Assembly (NCBI GenBank): GCA_036272055.1
Contig: DATAZL010000014.1
Location: forward strand, 1 to 64,000
DNA length: 64,000 nt
Reading direction: 5' to 3'
Origin: DASZVB01 sp036272055
GTDB taxonomy: Bacteria; Myxococcota_A; Polyangia; Polyangiales; Polyangiaceae
The translations under genes and the position numbers were made by a program. Positions 18,586 through 29,682 of this stretch are shown here, one piece after another (position 1 is the first letter of the stretch; each line of letters starts with the position of its first letter). A model generated the notes under the pieces. The model had not been told where the DNA came from and made no database searches. It saw only the letters and a list, made by a program, of their open reading frames with translations.

Positions 18586-21165
18586 GTGAGTGACTCGTAT
18601 GGCATCGGCAACGGATCCGAGCGGCTGACGCCCGTGTCGTCGCTGTCCGTGATGGACCGCTCGCCCGGCGGCTCTCCCTTCGCCTACGTCCCCGATGCGA
18701 GCCGGGACGAGGTCTTCGGCCCGGACGGGCTTCCCCGCGCGCACTGTCGCGACTGGCTCCGCGACATCGAGATGCTCGGTGTCGAGGACATGCAGCGGCG
18801 ATGGGACCACGCCCGCCGACTCATCCGCGACAACGGCGTGACGTACAACGTGTACGGCGATCCGCGCGGCATGGACCGGCCGTGGGAGCTCGACCCGATC
18901 CCGCTGGTCGTCGATGCGCCGGAGTGGACGGACATCGCCCGCGGCCTCGAGCAGCGCGCGACCCTCCTCAACTGCATCCTCCTCGACATCTACGGCGAGC
19001 AGAAGCTCCTCACGCGCGGTCTCTTGCCGCCGGAGCTCGTCCTGGCGCTCCCCGGCTTCTTGCGCCCGATGCACGGCGTGAAGCTCCCGCGCGGCATCGC
19101 GCTCCACATGGCGGCGTCCGATCTGGCGCGCGCGCCCGGGGGCGGCTTCTGGGTGCTCAGCGATCGCACGCAGACGCCGTCCGGCGCCGGCTACGCTCTC
19201 GAGAACCGCATAGTCATCTCGCGCACCCTGCCCGGCGTCTTCCACGACGCGCGCGTGCAGCGGCTCGCGTCGTACTTCCGCACGCTCCGCGACACCCTGC
19301 TCTCACTCGCCCCGCGCGGCAGGGAGAGCCCGCGTATCGTCCTCCTCACGCCGGGCCCCCACAACGAGACGTACTTCGAGCACGCCTATCTCGCGCGTTA
19401 CCTCGGCTTCGCCCTCGTCGAGGGCGCCGATCTGACCGTGCGCGATCGGCAGGTGTACGTGAAGACGCTGGGCGGCCTCGAGCGGGTCGACGTCATTCTG
19501 CGCCGCCTCGACGACGCTTTCTGTGATCCGCTGAGCCTGCGCTCCGACTCGTCGCTCGGCGTCGCGGGGCTCGTCCACGCGGTCCGCGCCGGCAAGGTCG
19601 CGGTCGCCAACGCGCTCGGCAGCGGCCTCGTGGAGACGCCCGCGCTGCTCGCGTTCCTGCCGAAGCTCTGCCGGGAGCTCCTCGGTGAAGATCTGCTGCT
19701 CCCGAGCGTCCCCACGTACTGGTGCGGCGACCCGGAGGCACGCTCCTACGTGCTCGATCATCTCGACGCGATGGTGATCAAGACGACGGCGTGGGGTCCG
19801 GAGGCGTTCGAGCCGATGTTCGTCGGCGGGCTGTCGTCGTCGGAGCGCTCCGACCTGCGAGCGCGGATCAAGACGCGCCCCGAGGCCTTCGTCGCGCAAG
19901 AGAGCGTCCCGCTCTCGACCGCGCCGGTCTGGACGAAGGGGCGTCTCCAGCCCCGACACATCACGATCCGCGCATACGTGACGCACTCGCCGCGCGGTTA
20001 CGAGACCATGCCCGGCGGCCTCACCCGAGTCTCGGCGACCCAGGATTCACTGGTCGTCACCATGCAACGCGGCGGCGGCAGCAAGGATCTGTGGATCCGC
20101 GCCGAGAACAACGAGGTGAACCCCGTCACCTTGCTGCGCCAGCCGTCGCAGCACGCCGAGGTCCTGCGGAGCGGCGGAGATCTGCCGAGCCGCGTGGCGG
20201 ACAACATGTTCTGGCTCGGCCGCTACCTCGAGCGCGCCGAGAACGCGGTCCGGCTCCTGCGCGCTCTCTTCGCTCGCCTCACCGACGAGACGACCACCGA
20301 CGTGCCCGAGCTCACGCAGCTCCTTCACGCGCTCGAGGTCACGAGCGATCTCGAGACCGGCAGCATCACCGGACCCGAAGTCGCGAACATGGACCCCGTG
20401 CAGCTCGTCGTGGCCGAAAGGCCGCAGAGCTCGCTTCGCGCGACGGTCATCGCGGCTCACCGCTCTGCCTCCGTCGTCCGCGACCGTCTCTCGAGCGACA
20501 CCTGGCGCATCATCGGCCAGGTGCAGCGCATGGTCATCGAGGCGAGCGGAACGCCGAACTTCCGGCTCTCGGACGCCTTCGATCTGCTCGGGCAGCTCCT
20601 CGTGCATTTCTCGGCGCTGAGCGGCCTCGCGCACGAGAACATGACGCACGGCCCCGGCTGGCGCTTCGCCGACATGGGCCGCCGCGTGGAGCGCCTCCAT
20701 CACACCGCGCGGCTGCTCCGCACCCTGCTCGTGCCGGTCGACGCCGACGACGCACCGACCCTCGAGGCACTGCTCGAAATCGCCGACAGCGCCATCACTT
20801 ACAGGACACGCTATCTCGGCATGCTCCAGGTGCCCCTGGTCCTCGATCTGCTGCTCACGGACGAGAGCAACCCGCGTTCCATCGGGTTTCAGCTCGCCGC
20901 GCTCGGCGCGCACATCGAGCGCCTGCCGCGTGCAGATCGCTCTCCGCGTCTGCCCGAAGAGGCGCGCATCACCCTCTCCGCCATCGCGAAGACGCGCCTC
21001 GCCGACGTGAACGTCCTCGCTGCGGCCGACGCCGGCAACGGCCGTCCGGCTCTCGACGCCCTCCTGGCCGAGCTCGAGCACGAGGCGCCGCACCTCGCGG
21101 AGAGCCTCACCCGCGGTTACCTGTCACACGCCGCGCCATCGCAGTCGCTCGACGGCCGTTCCTAG
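18586..21165 (+). CDS. Fused circularly permuted ATP-grasp ligase + alpha-E (DUF403) protein
   Basis: The 859-residue product (GTG start) joins two proteins that are separate genes in the opposing set. Residues to about 530 are a permuted ATP-grasp (DYGVTYNVYG-like RDNGVTYNVYGD, LLDIYGEQKLL, PSGAGYALENR, LLTPGPHNETYFEHAYLAR, GLERVDVILRRLDD, MPGGLTRVS). From about 535 the alpha-E domain begins (RVADNMFWLGRYLERAENAVRLLR). ATP-grasp proteins of this type are predicted to form amide bonds. It sits between two transglutaminase-like genes, 41 bp after one and 23 bp before the other, so one transcript is likely. No frameshift or missing block is seen. Confidence 0.9.
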   Translation: MSDSYGIGNGSERLTPVSSLSVMDRSPGGSPFAYVPDASRDEVFGPDGLPRAHCRDWLRDIEMLGVEDMQRRWDHARRLIRDNGVTYNVYGDPRGMDRPWELDPIPLVVDAPEWTDIARGLEQRATLLNCILLDIYGEQKLLTRGLLPPELVLALPGFLRPMHGVKLPRGIALHMAASDLARAPGGGFWVLSDRTQTPSGAGYALENRIVISRTLPGVFHDARVQRLASYFRTLRDTLLSLAPRGRESPRIVLLTPGPHNETYFEHAYLARYLGFALVEGADLTVRDRQVYVKTLGGLERVDVILRRLDDAFCDPLSLRSDSSLGVAGLVHAVRAGKVAVANALGSGLVETPALLAFLPKLCRELLGEDLLLPSVPTYWCGDPEARSYVLDHLDAMVIKTTAWGPEAFEPMFVGGLSSSERSDLRARIKTRPEAFVAQESVPLSTAPVWTKGRLQPRHITIRAYVTHSPRGYETMPGGLTRVSATQDSLVVTMQRGGGSKDLWIRAENNEVNPVTLLRQPSQHAEVLRSGGDLPSRVADNMFWLGRYLERAENAVRLLRALFARLTDETTTDVPELTQLLHALEVTSDLETGSITGPEVANMDPVQLVVAERPQSSLRATVIAAHRSASVVRDRLSSDTWRIIGQVQRMVIEASGTPNFRLSDAFDLLGQLLVHFSALSGLAHENMTHGPGWRFADMGRRVERLHHTARLLRTLLVPVDADDAPTLEALLEIADSAITYRTRYLGMLQVPLVLDLLLTDESNPRSIGFQLAALGAHIERLPRADRSPRLPEEARITLSAIAKTRLADVNVLAAADAGNGRPALDALLAELEHEAPHLAESLTRGYLSHAAPSQSLDGRS

Positions 21166-21188
21166 TCGCTCCAAGGCGTCCCTTCGTC

Positions 21189-22061
21189 ATGCGCTACCGC
21201 GTCACCCACACCACGACGTACACCTACGAAGAGGCGGTCAGCGTCTCGCACAACGAGGCGCGCATCACGCCCCGCCGTACGCTCGGGCAAAATCCGCAGC
21301 GCACGCAGCTCCTCGTCGACCCGATGCCGGCGGCGCTCATTGCCGACACCGACTACTTCGGCAACACGACGCACTTCTTCTCCCTCGAGGAGAGCCACGA
21401 GCGGCTCACCGTGACCGCCGTCAGCGACGTCGACGTCGACGGCATCCCGACGCCGGCGCCAGGGCTCACGCCGGCGTGGGAGTCCGTCCCCGAGCTGATC
21501 CGACGTGATCGCACCCGTGCCGGCAACGACGCGGTCGGCTACGTCTTCCCGTCGCCCCTGTCACGCTACGACGCCGAGATCCGCGCGTACGCCGAGGAGT
21601 CGTTCGCGCCGGGACGACCGGTGCTCGACGCAGCGGTGGATCTCACGCGCCGGATCTACCAGGACTTCGCGTACGTACCGGGGTCGACGTCCATCTCGAC
21701 GCCGCTCTCCTCCGTGATGCGAGCACGCCGCGGCGTGTGCCAGGACTTCGCGCATCTACAGATCGCGATGCTCCGGAGCCTCGGGCTCCCCGCGCGGTAC
21801 GTCAGCGGCTATCTCCGCACGCTGCCGGCACCCGGCCGCCCGCGGCTCACGGGCTCCGACGCGTCGCACGCATGGCTGTCGCTCTACTGCCCCGGGTTCG
21901 GATACATCGACCTCGATCCGACGAACGGAACCATCCCCAACGACGAGCACGTCACCGTCGCGTGGGGCCGCGACTTCGGCGACGTGAGCCCGCTGAAGGG
22001 CGTCATCCTCGGCGGCGGCGCCCACGACCTCCGAGTCAGCGTCGACGTCGCCGCCGCTTGA
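21189..22061 (+). CDS. Transglutaminase-like (papain-fold) protein
   Basis: The 290-residue product starts MRYRVTHTTTYTYEEAVSV, the beta-rich N-terminal domain typical of this family. The transglutaminase-like core follows: Cys184 (GVCQDF), His in SHAWLSLY and Asp in DLDPTNG. The family is proposed to work as peptidases or amidotransferases with ATP-grasp/alpha-E partners. It is the third gene of the plus-strand set. The minus-strand copy at 22189 shares the GVCQDF, RYVSGYL and HAW blocks but differs in its tail. Confidence 0.9.
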   Translation: MRYRVTHTTTYTYEEAVSVSHNEARITPRRTLGQNPQRTQLLVDPMPAALIADTDYFGNTTHFFSLEESHERLTVTAVSDVDVDGIPTPAPGLTPAWESVPELIRRDRTRAGNDAVGYVFPSPLSRYDAEIRAYAEESFAPGRPVLDAAVDLTRRIYQDFAYVPGSTSISTPLSSVMRARRGVCQDFAHLQIAMLRSLGLPARYVSGYLRTLPAPGRPRLTGSDASHAWLSLYCPGFGYIDLDPTNGTIPNDEHVTVAWGRDFGDVSPLKGVILGGGAHDLRVSVDVAAA

Positions 22062-22155
22062 TTCTCACGCCACTGCTCAGCGCCCTTCAAGTCAACCCGG
22101 ATGGGCGATCGCGAAGCGCGGGTTGAGATGACCGCGAGAGCACGCTCTCAACAGA

Positions 22156-22182
22156 CCCGAAGGTTCGATTGCGAAGACCGCG
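22156..22182 (+). repeat. 27-bp dispersed repeat, copy 1 (exact inverted copy at 63780-63806)
   Basis: An exact 27-base match links this site with 63780-63806 on the other strand. Both lie downstream of a stop codon in the same relative orientation, in gaps between convergent genes. An internal TTCG-ATTG-CGAA stem suggests a 3'-end element. Its T-arm-like GGTTCGATT is not part of a tRNA that I can fold. Confidence 0.7.
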
Positions 22183-22188
22183 CCCAGT

Positions 22189-23184
22189 CTACTGCTGCTG
22201 CTGGCGTTGCTGCTGGACCTGCGCCTTGTTGCGGTCCTGCTGCTGCTGCTGTTGCTGCTGCTCGAGCTGATAAGCGGAGCTCGCGAGCGCGCCGTTCGGC
22301 GGATCCGTGTAGCTCGGGATGTGAAACGGCATGACGAACGAGCTCGCGCCTTGTGGGCCCTCGACGGAAGAGATCGTCACGGCGACGGCGATGCGCTCCT
22401 CGGCCTCGCCGCGGTACACGCCCCGGTTCGGCGGGACGTCTGCGTAGCTACGGCCCGTTGCCACCGCGATGTGACCCTCGGAGACGAGCTCCCCGTGCGT
22501 CGGATCGAACGCGAGCCACCCGATCGAAGGGATGAACGCCTCGCCCCAGGCGTGCGTCTCGACCTCCGGCAGGTCGGAACGATGCAGGTACCCCGAGACG
22601 TACCGGCAGGGCACGCCGATGAGCCGGAGCATCGCGAGCGCGATGTGCGTGAAGTCCTGGCAGACGCCGGCGCCCTGATCGAGCGCCTCGGCGACCGTGG
22701 TGAGGCTGTTCGTCACGCCCTTCTGGTACGTGAGCGCGTCGCGGACTGCCTCCTGAACCCGGAGCACCGCGTCGACCGCGCGTACGCAGTCGTGGAGCTT
22801 GATGCGCTCGGCGAGGGCCACGATGCGTGGGTCTCGCTGCACGGGGCCGCCGAAGCTCAGGAAGTCGAGGAGCCGGTGGCTCGTCTTGGCCGCGCGCATG
22901 GGGTCCGCCACGGCAGCGAGATCGAGCCGCTGGGGGTGGGTCGCGACGGTGGAATTCGACTGGATCACGACGCGATCGTGAAAGGACACCACCGAGAACT
23001 GGTGGACGGTGTTGCCCTGCCAGTCGGTGTGATTCGACACCCGCGAGTCGGGACCCACGACGATGTGGAAGCGCCGTAGCGTCTGGTTCGGATCCGAGCG
23101 CGGCGTGAGACGCACTTCCATCACCGACTCGCTGATCGGCGTGGAGTAGTTCAACTCCGTGCGATGCTGAATTTCGTAAAGCAT
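22189..23184 (-). CDS. Transglutaminase-like protein with poly-glutamine C-terminal tail
   Basis: The 331-residue product starts at ATG 23184 (MLYEIQHRTELNYSTPISE), with AAGGAG upstream. The triad is complete: Cys175 (GVCQDFTH), His in THAWGEAF and Asp in FDPTHG. The last 26 residues include 17 Gln, in runs of up to eight, ending at the stop. This tail is absent from the two sister proteins and is rare in bacteria. It is the last gene of the minus-strand set ATP-grasp, alpha-E, transglutaminase, 14 bp after the alpha-E gene. Function is predicted as in its sisters. Confidence 0.9.
   Translation of the reverse strand: MLYEIQHRTELNYSTPISESVMEVRLTPRSDPNQTLRRFHIVVGPDSRVSNHTDWQGNTVHQFSVVSFHDRVVIQSNSTVATHPQRLDLAAVADPMRAAKTSHRLLDFLSFGGPVQRDPRIVALAERIKLHDCVRAVDAVLRVQEAVRDALTYQKGVTNSLTTVAEALDQGAGVCQDFTHIALAMLRLIGVPCRYVSGYLHRSDLPEVETHAWGEAFIPSIGWLAFDPTHGELVSEGHIAVATGRSYADVPPNRGVYRGEAEERIAVAVTISSVEGPQGASSFVMPFHIPSYTDPPNGALASSAYQLEQQQQQQQQDRNKAQVQQQRQQQQ
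22192..22268 (-). repeat. Coding CTG/CAG trinucleotide-rich tract (poly-Gln)
   Basis: Imperfect CTG triplets (with some TTG and other breaks) read as CAG/CAA glutamine codons on the minus strand and form the end of the transglutaminase gene. Triplet tracts can change length by slippage without a frameshift. Confidence 0.8.
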
Positions 23185-23198
23185 TCCCTGCTCCTTGA

Positions 23199-24122
23199 TT
23201 ACTGGAGGAAATATTTGCGGGCCAATGAGCCGCTGGCGGCTCCGGTCTGTGCAAGAACGTCGCCAAGAAACACGGCGGGGCCCTGAGTGACCACTTCTCC
23301 GACATCGCTGTATTCGAGACGGGCGGACAGGCGGCCGAAGGCACGCACCACGTCGTCGTCCGGGCTGAGATGCAGCGCGGAGAGCCGGCCCGCGAGCTCG
23401 AGCGCCTGACGCGTGCCGAAGCGCACGGCGCGCGGAAAGTCCCGATCGAAGAGCAGGAAGTCGAGCACGCTGCGTACGTCGACTCGCGTCGGGTAGACCT
23501 TGCGATACTCCTCGAGAGCGCCCGCACTCCGGAGGAGCGTCAGCAGCGTCACGTTCTCTTCCTGTGTCTTGCCGGCGGCGTCGTCGCGCGCCTTCGGTGC
23601 CGCGCGCGCCGCGATGGTGCGGCTCACCCGGTCGACGCGCTCGACGAACTTGCCGAGCTTCAGGAAGAGCCAGCCTTCGCCTCGTCGCATGGACGTGTCG
23701 GTCACGCCGTCCCACACGAAGCTCGCCGTCTGAACGTGGGTCAGCGCCTGCACGATGCGCGACTCGCCCGGCGCCTGGGAGCGCGCCTCCTCGAGGCCCC
23801 AATACGCCTGATTGAGGTGCTCCCACATGTCCCCGGCGATGACCTCTCGTACCTGCCGTGCGTTCTCGCGGGCGAGCATGATGCACGACACGAGCGACGC
23901 GGGCTCGGAGCCGTTGAAGACCATGTCCTCGACGTTGGAGTTCGGGATGGCGAGCGTCGCGACCGTCGCTTCCCACTGAGCAGCCGCGCCCTCGCGATCC
24001 ACCTCGCTGAGATCGACGAGGAGATCGCGGGTGACCTCGAGCAGGCGCGCCATGTGCTCGGCGCGTTCGAGGTATCGGCCCATCCAGTAAAGCGAATCCG
24101 CGACCCTGCTGAGCATCGGCAT
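23199..24122 (-). CDS. Alpha-E (DUF403) domain protein
   Basis: The 307-residue all-helical product begins MPMLSRVADSLYWMGRYLERAEHMARLLEV, the alpha-E signature (SRVAxxLYWxGRYLERAE). The same domain is fused to ATP-grasp in the protein at 18586-21165. Its biochemical role is unproven; published genomic work links it to permuted ATP-grasp and transglutaminase partners. Its ATG overlaps the TGA of the ATP-grasp gene (TGATG), so translation is probably coupled. Confidence 0.92.
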   Translation of the reverse strand: MPMLSRVADSLYWMGRYLERAEHMARLLEVTRDLLVDLSEVDREGAAAQWEATVATLAIPNSNVEDMVFNGSEPASLVSCIMLARENARQVREVIAGDMWEHLNQAYWGLEEARSQAPGESRIVQALTHVQTASFVWDGVTDTSMRRGEGWLFLKLGKFVERVDRVSRTIAARAAPKARDDAAGKTQEENVTLLTLLRSAGALEEYRKVYPTRVDVRSVLDFLLFDRDFPRAVRFGTRQALELAGRLSALHLSPDDDVVRAFGRLSARLEYSDVGEVVTQGPAVFLGDVLAQTGAASGSLARKYFLQ

Positions 24123-25591
24123 CAGGCCAGGGCCTCCTTGCCGCTGCCGCCTTCACCGGCGAGGACCCACGTATCCTTGTAGCCGCCCCCCTGACTCGAA
24201 TTCACGACGAACGATCCCTTTCGGAGCGCGACGCGGGTGAGGCCACCGGGGATGACGCGAATCTTCTCCCCGTAGATGATGTAGGGGCGAAGATCGACGC
24301 AACGGCCGTCGAGCTGCCCGTCGGCGACCGTGGGATGACGTGCGAGGGTGATGGTCGGCTGAGCGATGTACGCGCGCGGATTCGCGACGATGCGTCGCTT
24401 GAAGTCGTCCCGCTCGGCGGCCGTCGACTGGGTCCCGGTGAGCATGCCGTACCCGCCGGAGGCGTCGGTTTGCTTCACGACGAGCTCGTCCAGGTGCTCG
24501 AGGATGTAGCGTCGATCGGCCTCGCGTGACGCGATGTACGTGTGCACGTTCGGCAGGATCGGATCCTGGTCGAGGTAATATTTGATCATGTCCGGAACGA
24601 ACGGATAGATGGCCTTGTCGTCGGCCACGCCGGTTCCGGGCGCGTTCGCGAGCGCCACCTGCCCGCTGCGGTAAGCCGCGAAGAGCCCAGGGCACCCGAG
24701 GATCGAGTCTGGCCGGAAGACGACGGGGTCGAGGAAATCGTCGTCGATACGGCGGTAGATGACGTCGACCCGCTGGAGGCCGTCGGTCGTGCGCATGCAG
24801 ACCGCGCCGTCCTTGATGACGAGATCGCGGCCCTCGACCAGGGTGACGCCCATCTCGCGGGCGAGAAAGCTGTGCTCGAAGTAGGCCGAGTTGAAGATGC
24901 CCGGGGTGAGCACCACGACGTTCGGCGCGTCGACGTCACGCGGGGCGACGAACTGCATCGCTTCGCGGAGCCACACCGCGTAGTCGTCCACCGGGCGCAC
25001 GCCATAGTGCTCGAAGAGCACGCCGAACACGCGCTTCATCACCTCGCGGCACTGGAGCACGTAGCTCACGCCGCTCGGGTTTCGCGCGTTGTCCTCGAGG
25101 ACGAGGAAGGTGCCGTGCTGATCGCGGATCAGGTCGGTCCCGACGACGTGGGTGTAGATGCCACGCGGCGGGAGCATGCCGATCATCTCGCGGCGGAACG
25201 AGCTCGCGCCGTAGATGAGCTCGGGCTCGATGAGGCCGTCACGCAGGATGGCCTGATCGCCGTAGATGTCCCTGAGGAAGAGGTTCAGCGCCTCCGTTCT
25301 CTGGATGAGCCCCTTCTCGATGCGCTCCCAGTCCGCCGCGTCGATGAGCCGCGGGATGGTGTCGAAGGGGAACACCTTCTCGATGCCCGCCTTGTCCGAG
25401 TAGACGGTGAAGGTGACGCCCTGATTCCTGAGGAGCAGGTCGACCGTCTTCTTGCGCCCCTCGAACTCGGCTGGCGAGAGCTCCGACATCCTCTGGGCGA
25501 GGGCGCGATAGAGGGGACGGATCTGCCCCTTGGCAGAAAACATCTCGTCGTAATGGCTGTTCGGGTCGCAGGCGTAATCGTCGAACCGCAC
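24122..25591 (-). CDS. Circularly permuted ATP-grasp ligase
   Basis: The 489-residue product (GTG 25591, VRFDDYACDPNSHYDEMF) is a stand-alone version of the ligase domain fused at 18586. Motifs in order: NQGVTFTVYSDKAGIEK, IYGDQAIL, LEDNARNPSGVSYVLQCR, VVLTPGIFNSAYFEHSFLAR, GLQRVDVIYRRIDDDFLDP, KQTDASGGYGMLTG and IRVIPGGLTRVAL. The phosphate-binding Gly-rich loop (SGGYGM) is more canonical than in the fused copy. GGAGG lies 12 bases before the GTG, longer than ideal, so the start is likely but not certain. First gene of its set. Confidence 0.92.
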   Translation of the reverse strand: MRFDDYACDPNSHYDEMFSAKGQIRPLYRALAQRMSELSPAEFEGRKKTVDLLLRNQGVTFTVYSDKAGIEKVFPFDTIPRLIDAADWERIEKGLIQRTEALNLFLRDIYGDQAILRDGLIEPELIYGASSFRREMIGMLPPRGIYTHVVGTDLIRDQHGTFLVLEDNARNPSGVSYVLQCREVMKRVFGVLFEHYGVRPVDDYAVWLREAMQFVAPRDVDAPNVVVLTPGIFNSAYFEHSFLAREMGVTLVEGRDLVIKDGAVCMRTTDGLQRVDVIYRRIDDDFLDPVVFRPDSILGCPGLFAAYRSGQVALANAPGTGVADDKAIYPFVPDMIKYYLDQDPILPNVHTYIASREADRRYILEHLDELVVKQTDASGGYGMLTGTQSTAAERDDFKRRIVANPRAYIAQPTITLARHPTVADGQLDGRCVDLRPYIIYGEKIRVIPGGLTRVALRKGSFVVNSSQGGGYKDTWVLAGEGGSGKEALA

Positions 25592-25805
25592 GGTGTGAGA
25601 AGACCTCCGAGCATGAGTCTGCCAGGTTTCGTTGTCTTTTCTGTGGCTCCATGTGCACGAAATCTCTGCCGTCCTCGTGCTCGGTGCGGCCTTTTGCGAC
25701 AGGTCGACCCCCATCCCATCGTCCTCGCCTCGACATCCGCTCAGGGCCGGGGCATGCCATGCGCCCTCCGGTACCCCGTCCGCGGTAAAACCCCCCGTCC
25801 AGGTC

Positions 25806-27854
<2,049 letters not shown>

Positions 27855-27858
27855 CGCC

Positions 27859-28731
27859 ATGTCGGCGACGCCTTTCGAGCTGCTCGACGGCTGGTTACGC
27901 GCCCGTCTCGAAGAGGACGGCATCGCCTACCTCGAGGCGAAGGTCCGGGCAACGCGTGAAGACGGGCCGCAGCCGGCCTTCTTTCTCGCGTTCGGCACCG
28001 TCGCGCGGAAGCTCGGCCGGGCCGATCTCGCCCTGACCGCGACTGAGATCGCGCAGGCGAACGCCGCTCGCTCGGGCTTCCAGCCCGGTCCGTGGAACGT
28101 CGCGCAGGCGGCCCGCACGCTGCTTCTCCTCGCCCTCCAGCACGGCGATGCCGCGTCGCACGGGGGCGTCGTCGATCAGCTCTGCGAGGACGCCGATCTC
28201 GGCGAGCTCGTTGCCGTCTATCAGTCGCTCCCGCTCTTGCCCTTCCCCGACGAGTACCGTGCGCGCGCAGCCGAGGGCATCCGCAGCAACATGAACGCGG
28301 TGTTCGAGGCCGTCGCGCTCCGGAATCCGTATCCGAGCGAGCAGCTCGAAGAGCTCGCGTGGAACCAGCTCGTGCTCAAGTGCCTGTTCGTCGGGTCGCC
28401 CCTCTATCTCGTGCACGGCATCGATCAGCGCGCGAACCCCACGCTGGCGAGGATGCTCTGTGACTACGCGCATGAGCGCTGGGCGGCGCATCGACCGGTG
28501 TCGCCGGAGCTCTGGCGCTGCGTCGGCTCGTTCGCCGACGGCCCGATGCTCGCCGACCTCGAGCGAGTGATCGCGTCGGGCACCGAGCCGGAGCGCGCGG
28601 GCGCGGCCCTCTCCGCCCGTCACAACCCGAACGCGGAGGGCGTCCTCACGGTGCACGAGGCGGCCGTCGATCGTGCCCTCGCCGCCTATCCGACCTGGGA
28701 CGCGGTCGCCCACGCCGCCCCTCCGCGCTGA
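27859..28731 (+). CDS. eboA: EboA-domain protein
   Basis: The 290-residue helical protein has the EboA-family pattern: LLPFPDEYRARAAEGIRSN (matching LPYP...RA.E.IR.N), a NPYPSEQLEELAWNQLVLK block, GSPLYLVHGIDQRANPTLAR and DYAHERWAAHRPVSPELWR. EboA belongs to the ebo gene set of cyanobacteria, algal plastids and several other bacteria, linked to export or synthesis of a small metabolite. Its exact reaction is unknown. It sits 4 bp after metG and 29 bp before a TatD-like gene that matches eboB. The rest of the ebo set is not in the window. Confidence 0.8.
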   Translation: MSATPFELLDGWLRARLEEDGIAYLEAKVRATREDGPQPAFFLAFGTVARKLGRADLALTATEIAQANAARSGFQPGPWNVAQAARTLLLLALQHGDAASHGGVVDQLCEDADLGELVAVYQSLPLLPFPDEYRARAAEGIRSNMNAVFEAVALRNPYPSEQLEELAWNQLVLKCLFVGSPLYLVHGIDQRANPTLARMLCDYAHERWAAHRPVSPELWRCVGSFADGPMLADLERVIASGTEPERAGAALSARHNPNAEGVLTVHEAAVDRALAAYPTWDAVAHAAPPR

Positions 28732-28760
28732 GAACTCCGTCCGAGAGAAACGAGCACCGA

Positions 28761-29681
28761 ATGCAATTCATCGACCCGCACATCCACATGCAGGCGCGCA
28801 CGACCGAGGATTACGAGGCGCTCGCCGCGGCGGGTGTCGTGGCGGTGCTCGAACCGGCGTTCTGGGTCGGTCAGCCGCGCACCAACGTGGGCGCGTTTCA
28901 GCATTACTACTCGAGCCTCGTCGGCTGGGAGCGGTTCCGCGCCGAGCAGTTCGGCATCCGTCACTACTGCATGATGGGGCTGAACTCGAAAGAAGCGAAC
29001 AGCGCCGAGCTCGCGGAGGCCGTCCTCACGGACCTTCTACCCCGCTACCTGGGCAAGGAGGGCGTCGTCGCCGTCGGTGAGATCGGCTTCGACGACATCA
29101 CCGCGCAGGAAGAGAAGGTCTACCGCGCGCAGCTCGAGATGGCGAAGGAGGCGGATCTGCCGGTGTGCGTGCACACGCCTCATCGCAACAAGAAGCAGGG
29201 CACGCTCCGCTCGATGGAGATCGCCCTCGAGCACGGCATCGATCCGGGACGCGTCGTCATCGATCACAACAACGAGGAGACCGTGAAGGACGTCCTCGAT
29301 CGCGGCTTCTGGGCGGCGTTCACCATCTACCCACGCACGAAGATGGGCAACGAGCGCATGGTCGTCATCGCCCAGACGTACGGCTCGAAGCACATCTTCA
29401 TCGACAGCTCGGCGGACTGGGGCGTGTCCGATCCGCTCGCGGTGCCGAAGACCGCGCGGCTCATGCTCGAGCGCGGTGTCTCCGAGAGCGCCGTTCGCGA
29501 GATCTGCTACGCCAACGCCCTCGCCGCCTACGGGCAGAGCGGGGAAATTCGCGAAGGAGACTGGCAGGGTGCGGCGAAGGTCGATCAGCGCGCGCTCTTC
29601 GAGGGCAACAGCGTGCTCCGCGGTCAGGAACCGCGCGTCAGCGGCGGCAAGGATCGCCCGACCGAGCTCGTGATCGAGTAG
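28761..29681 (+). CDS. eboB: TatD-like metal-dependent hydrolase (EboB type)
   Basis: The 306-residue TIM-barrel protein opens FIDPHIHMQARTTEDYEAL with the HxH metal motif and has GEIGFDD, a PVCVHTPH strand, VIDHNNEE and DSSADWGVSDP, all metal-site positions of amidohydrolase/TatD enzymes. In ebo clusters the TatD-like gene directly follows eboA, as here, which supports the EboB assignment over DNA-repair TatD. Its substrate is unknown. It ends one base before the convergent M15-like peptidase gene stop. Confidence 0.82.
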   Translation: MQFIDPHIHMQARTTEDYEALAAAGVVAVLEPAFWVGQPRTNVGAFQHYYSSLVGWERFRAEQFGIRHYCMMGLNSKEANSAELAEAVLTDLLPRYLGKEGVVAVGEIGFDDITAQEEKVYRAQLEMAKEADLPVCVHTPHRNKKQGTLRSMEIALEHGIDPGRVVIDHNNEETVKDVLDRGFWAAFTIYPRTKMGNERMVVIAQTYGSKHIFIDSSADWGVSDPLAVPKTARLMLERGVSESAVREICYANALAAYGQSGEIREGDWQGAAKVDQRALFEGNSVLRGQEPRVSGGKDRPTELVIE

Positions 29682-29682
29682 C

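Noticed and set aside
22100..22182. Possible tRNA in the gap after the transglutaminase gene (GGTTCGATT)
   Set aside because: A weak acceptor pairing was found, but the T stem does not pair and no D or anticodon arm fits.
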